A stretch of DNA of 16,095 bases, taken from NCBI GenBank assembly GCA_964510575.1, contig CAZECN010000050.1, positions 1 to 16,095 of the forward strand, written 5' to 3'. Origin of the DNA: CALKYB01 sp964510575. GTDB taxonomy: Bacteria; Bdellovibrionota_C; UBA2361; SZUA-149; CALKYB01. Every line of letters starts with the position of its first letter. Within the stretch, counting starts at the first letter, position 1. A model generated the notes under the pieces. The model ran no database searches. It saw only the letters and a program-made list of their open reading frames with translations, and was not told the origin of the DNA. Both the position numbers and the translations under genes were made by a program. This document shows, in pieces, positions 14,583-16,095 of the stretch.

Positions 14583-14784
14583 AACAAAACCTATTCTCTA
14601 TTGGATAAAAATTACCTCTTATTTAAGGTTATTGGGGTTTTGCCCTAAAAAGTGACTTTCCTCCCTGATCAAGGATAGGGGCGATGCTTTAACCATAGAT
14701 AAGTTATTGAATTTAAGGGGAGTGATAGAAAAAGGGCGAGAATTTAGAGCAAATTACCTTCAGTAAAACTCGGCCTTAAGGAAC
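14583..14784 (-). promoter_or_regulatory. Upstream region of the 898-residue protein gene
   Basis: This roughly 200-bp non-coding stretch must contain the promoter for the large gene, since a terminator bounds it on the far side. TTGATC followed after 17 bases by TTTAGG (minus strand, around 14650-14678) is one possible hexamer pair, but it is weak. No ORF, tRNA or strong repeat is seen. Confidence 0.3.
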
Positions 14785-14832
14785 AAAATATACTCCCGAA
14801 CAAACGCAACGAAATGAAGCGTTTGTCGGGAG
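14785..14832 (-). terminator. Terminator of the lipoprotein gene
   Basis: Bases 14793-14799 plus 14801-14807 pair with 14819-14832, a 14-bp stem with one bulged A and an 11-base loop. On the minus strand it is followed by TATATTTTG. It lies 33 bp after the lipoprotein stop codon and upstream of the 898-residue protein gene, so it should separate these two units. Confidence 0.75.
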
Positions 14833-14864
14833 GAGTCAGATCAAATGGAACTAATGGAAATCAA

Positions 14865-15635
14865 TTAGTCTCGAGGCTGAGGCATCGGCACTATAATTCC
14901 ATTGGCATCAATCCTCAAATTGTTACGCAGCAAGAAATCAGCATCAACAAGAGATGTTGATTCTGCTGAAGGGTTAGCAGTCAGATTGTTGCTATTATTC
15001 AAACCCTGATGCTGACCTTGGCCCTGTTGATTTGAGAGATTAGTTTCCGGGTTGTGGGTAAGCTGCTGGTTCGAAGATGCTGTGGTCGTGTTATTCAGCG
15101 TCGGGTTCGAAGATGAAGAACTCTGAGAAGAACTCTGACCACCTGCACCACCATTAGCCGTGACGTTGTTTATAAAGTCCGGATTGGCTGCATCAATTTC
15201 AGCAGCCCTGGCTTTAATTTCATCAATCCTGGAGCTCCTTCTTTGATGTTGACGATTGCCTTGAGCCACATATGCAGAAAGAGCCGAAGTAACGCCAAAC
15301 GTTGCAATATCCAACGCTGGCGCGATTTCAGCTTGCTTGGCGGCTCCATTGTTTATCGATATCTCTGCGTTCACTCTAGACAAAACCAAGTCCGGATTTC
15401 GGTCAACCGCATTAACATCAATCCTTCGACCATACTCTGAAGCGTCAGCTGCAGCCGCAAGAATCTGCAAGCAGTCTGTTGTACAGGTCTCCGTTCGAGC
15501 GAGCAGGGGGTCGACAATATTTTGCTCGACAACCTGGAAATGCTTTGGCAGCTCCTCCCTCTGTACATTTCCTCCGGAAGCACAAGCTGAAAGCACGGCA
15601 AGCATCGGTAACAACAATAGTGACATCATTCTCAT
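14865..15635 (-). CDS. Putative outer-membrane lipoprotein, low-complexity C-terminal half
   Basis: A 256-residue protein with a type II signal peptide: short basic start, hydrophobic MMSLLLLPMLAVLSAC and lipobox LSAC with Cys18 as the lipidated residue. The +2 residue is Ala, which by the E. coli rule favours the outer membrane. The mature part has a helical region (30-150) with CTTDC (51-55), two Cys that could form a disulfide, then a Ser/Asn/Gln/Thr-rich low-complexity segment (about 160-225), and a short ordered end with RIDANGIIVPMPQ. No known family is recognised. A good ribosome-binding site (AGAGGA, about 8 bases before ATG) supports the start. It is transcribed alone, with its own leader hairpin and terminator. 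Confidence 0.82.
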   Translation of the reverse strand: MRMMSLLLLPMLAVLSACASGGNVQREELPKHFQVVEQNIVDPLLARTETCTTDCLQILAAAADASEYGRRIDVNAVDRNPDLVLSRVNAEISINNGAAKQAEIAPALDIATFGVTSALSAYVAQGNRQHQRRSSRIDEIKARAAEIDAANPDFINNVTANGGAGGQSSSQSSSSSNPTLNNTTTASSNQQLTHNPETNLSNQQGQGQHQGLNNSNNLTANPSAESTSLVDADFLLRNNLRIDANGIIVPMPQPRD

Positions 15636-15689
15636 CTCTGAGTCCTCTTAAGGTTAAGTAAATTTATTTAAAAAGCTCGTAAAAGTCTA

Positions 15690-15721
15690 CGAACTACTGG
15701 CAGTAAGCTGCCAAGAGTTCG
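15690..15721 (-). promoter_or_regulatory. Hairpin in the 5' leader of the lipoprotein gene
   Basis: CGAAC (15690-15694) pairs with GTTCG (15717-15721), and TGGCAG (15698-15703) with CTGCCA (15708-15713), separated by a symmetric 3x3 internal loop and closed by a 4-base loop. It sits about 55-86 bp upstream of the ATG, within the presumed untranslated leader. It could stabilise the mRNA or regulate translation; no known riboswitch is recognised. Confidence 0.45.
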
Positions 15722-15753
15722 CAGATAAAGAGCAAAAACCTTAGCTCTAAATT

Positions 15754-15781
15754 CTCATATAAAATAAATTTTCAGTCTCAA
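15754..15781 (-). promoter_or_regulatory. Candidate promoter of the lipoprotein gene
   Basis: On the minus strand TTGAGA (15776-15781) lies 16 bases before TATGAG (15754-15759). The -35 element is good and the -10 fair. This would give a leader of about 110 bases that includes the hairpin at 15690-15721. Confidence 0.4.
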
Positions 15782-15880
15782 GAAATTGCTACAAAGGTAG
15801 CTGAAAAGGTGAGGACCTTAATCCATTAAAAGCCTAATAAACAAAGAGGCGGCACCAAAAAAGAAGATTGTAAAAGATAT

Positions 15881-15909
15881 CCCGCGAACTACAAAAAGTA
15901 GGCCGCGGG
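15881..15909 (-). terminator. Hairpin after the right-edge partial gene, probable terminator
   Basis: CCCGCG (15881-15886) pairs with CGCGGG (15904-15909), with an inner 4-bp stem (CTAC/GTAG) across a 2x2 mismatch and a 5-base loop. It begins 14 bp after the stop codon of the partial minus-strand gene. Downstream T-richness is modest (ATATCTTTTAC), so termination is likely but not certain. Confidence 0.55.
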
Positions 15910-15922
15910 GATCTCTATAATC

Positions 15923-16095
15923 CTACCACTTAGGTATTGTTGATTTTATTATTACGTTTAAACCCACCGAGTACCTGCGCTGTGCTTGCCGGACTCTGAA
16001 GGGTTCAGGGCCTGAGCTTCGAAGAGCAATTCCAGCGTGAGGACCATTGTTGCATGAGTCCCCAGGGCAAACGATTCGCTCTTCTGGGGCACTTT
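15923..16095 (-). CDS. C-terminal end of an unidentified protein (truncated by window edge)
   Basis: A minus-strand frame is open from the right edge to a TAG at 15923-15925, giving 56 residues that begin SAPEERIVCPGDSCNNGPHA and end VGLNVIIKSTIPKW. The other two minus frames read at the edge either have stops or are shorter, and the composition (Gly, Pro, Arg, Cys, few repeats) looks protein-like. A hairpin follows the stop at a normal distance. The alternating VGLNVIIKSTIPKW end ending in an aromatic residue would suit a final beta strand, but that is speculative. No family can be assigned from this fragment. Confidence 0.55.
   Translation of the reverse strand, partial: SAPEERIVCPGDSCNNGPHAGIALRSSGPEPFRVRQAQRRYSVGLNVIIKSTIPKW

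Noticed and set aside
15959..16095. GC-rich right end as a 6S-like or other structured RNA
   Set aside because: The stretch fits better as the end of a minus-strand reading frame continuing to 15923; no SRP, tmRNA or RNase P core motif was found.
1..16095. tRNA or rRNA genes
   Set aside because: No cloverleaf with a proper T-loop and acceptor stem, and no rRNA-like sequence, was seen on either strand.

Overview
This is a chromosomal, housekeeping-type window from a Gram-negative bacterium, estimated by eye at about 45% G+C. The Gram-negative reading rests on three things: a YidC with a large periplasmic domain, a lipobox protein whose +2 residue is not Asp, and several peptidoglycan-related products. 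The arrangement mnmG-rsmG-parA-parB, with mnmE and yidC nearby, is typical of DNA close to a replication origin. No dnaA gene, DnaA-box cluster, rpmH or rnpA is visible. I cannot name the organism from sequence alone; a deltaproteobacterial or Bdellovibrionota-like lineage is only a weak guess.

Layout from the left: (1) 1-179, a structured repeat region with a 28-bp direct repeat and a 23-bp perfect inverted repeat that runs over the parB stop codon. (2) 175-5387, minus strand, mnmG > rsmG > parA > parB, with two inverted parS sites upstream of parA and a third inside rsmG. (3) 5610-6515, plus strand, a membrane-anchored lytic transglycosylase, convergent with (4) a Bax-inhibitor-1 family membrane protein; a 17-bp palindromic terminator separates them. 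(5) A divergent pair, a DUF2007/zinc-ribbon protein (minus) and dtd (plus), with start codons only 19 bp apart. (6) A structured non-coding stretch at 8340-8503 ending in a terminator. (7) 8531-11697, minus, yidC > mnmE. (8) 11886-14582, minus, an 898-residue protein with two peptidoglycan-binding-like domains, a tandem-repeat linker and a C-terminal region I read as annexin-like. (9) 14865-15635, minus, a lipoprotein. (10) From 15923 to the right edge, the C-terminal end of another minus-strand gene.

Functionally, ParA, ParB and parS form the chromosome segregation system. MnmE and MnmG jointly modify the wobble uridine of certain tRNAs, RsmG methylates 16S rRNA, and Dtd removes D-amino acids from mischarged tRNA. 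YidC inserts membrane proteins. The transglycosylase, the 898-residue protein and the lipoprotein probably concern the cell envelope.

The most unusual points are: the repeat at the left edge, where two neighbouring copies share a core but are followed by different flanks; the 111-residue histone-H1-like tail on ParA together with an unusually long N-terminal linker in ParB; the annexin-like/peptidoglycan-binding protein that has no signal peptide; an extra C-terminal hydrophobic segment on YidC; and a candidate structured RNA between dtd and mnmE.
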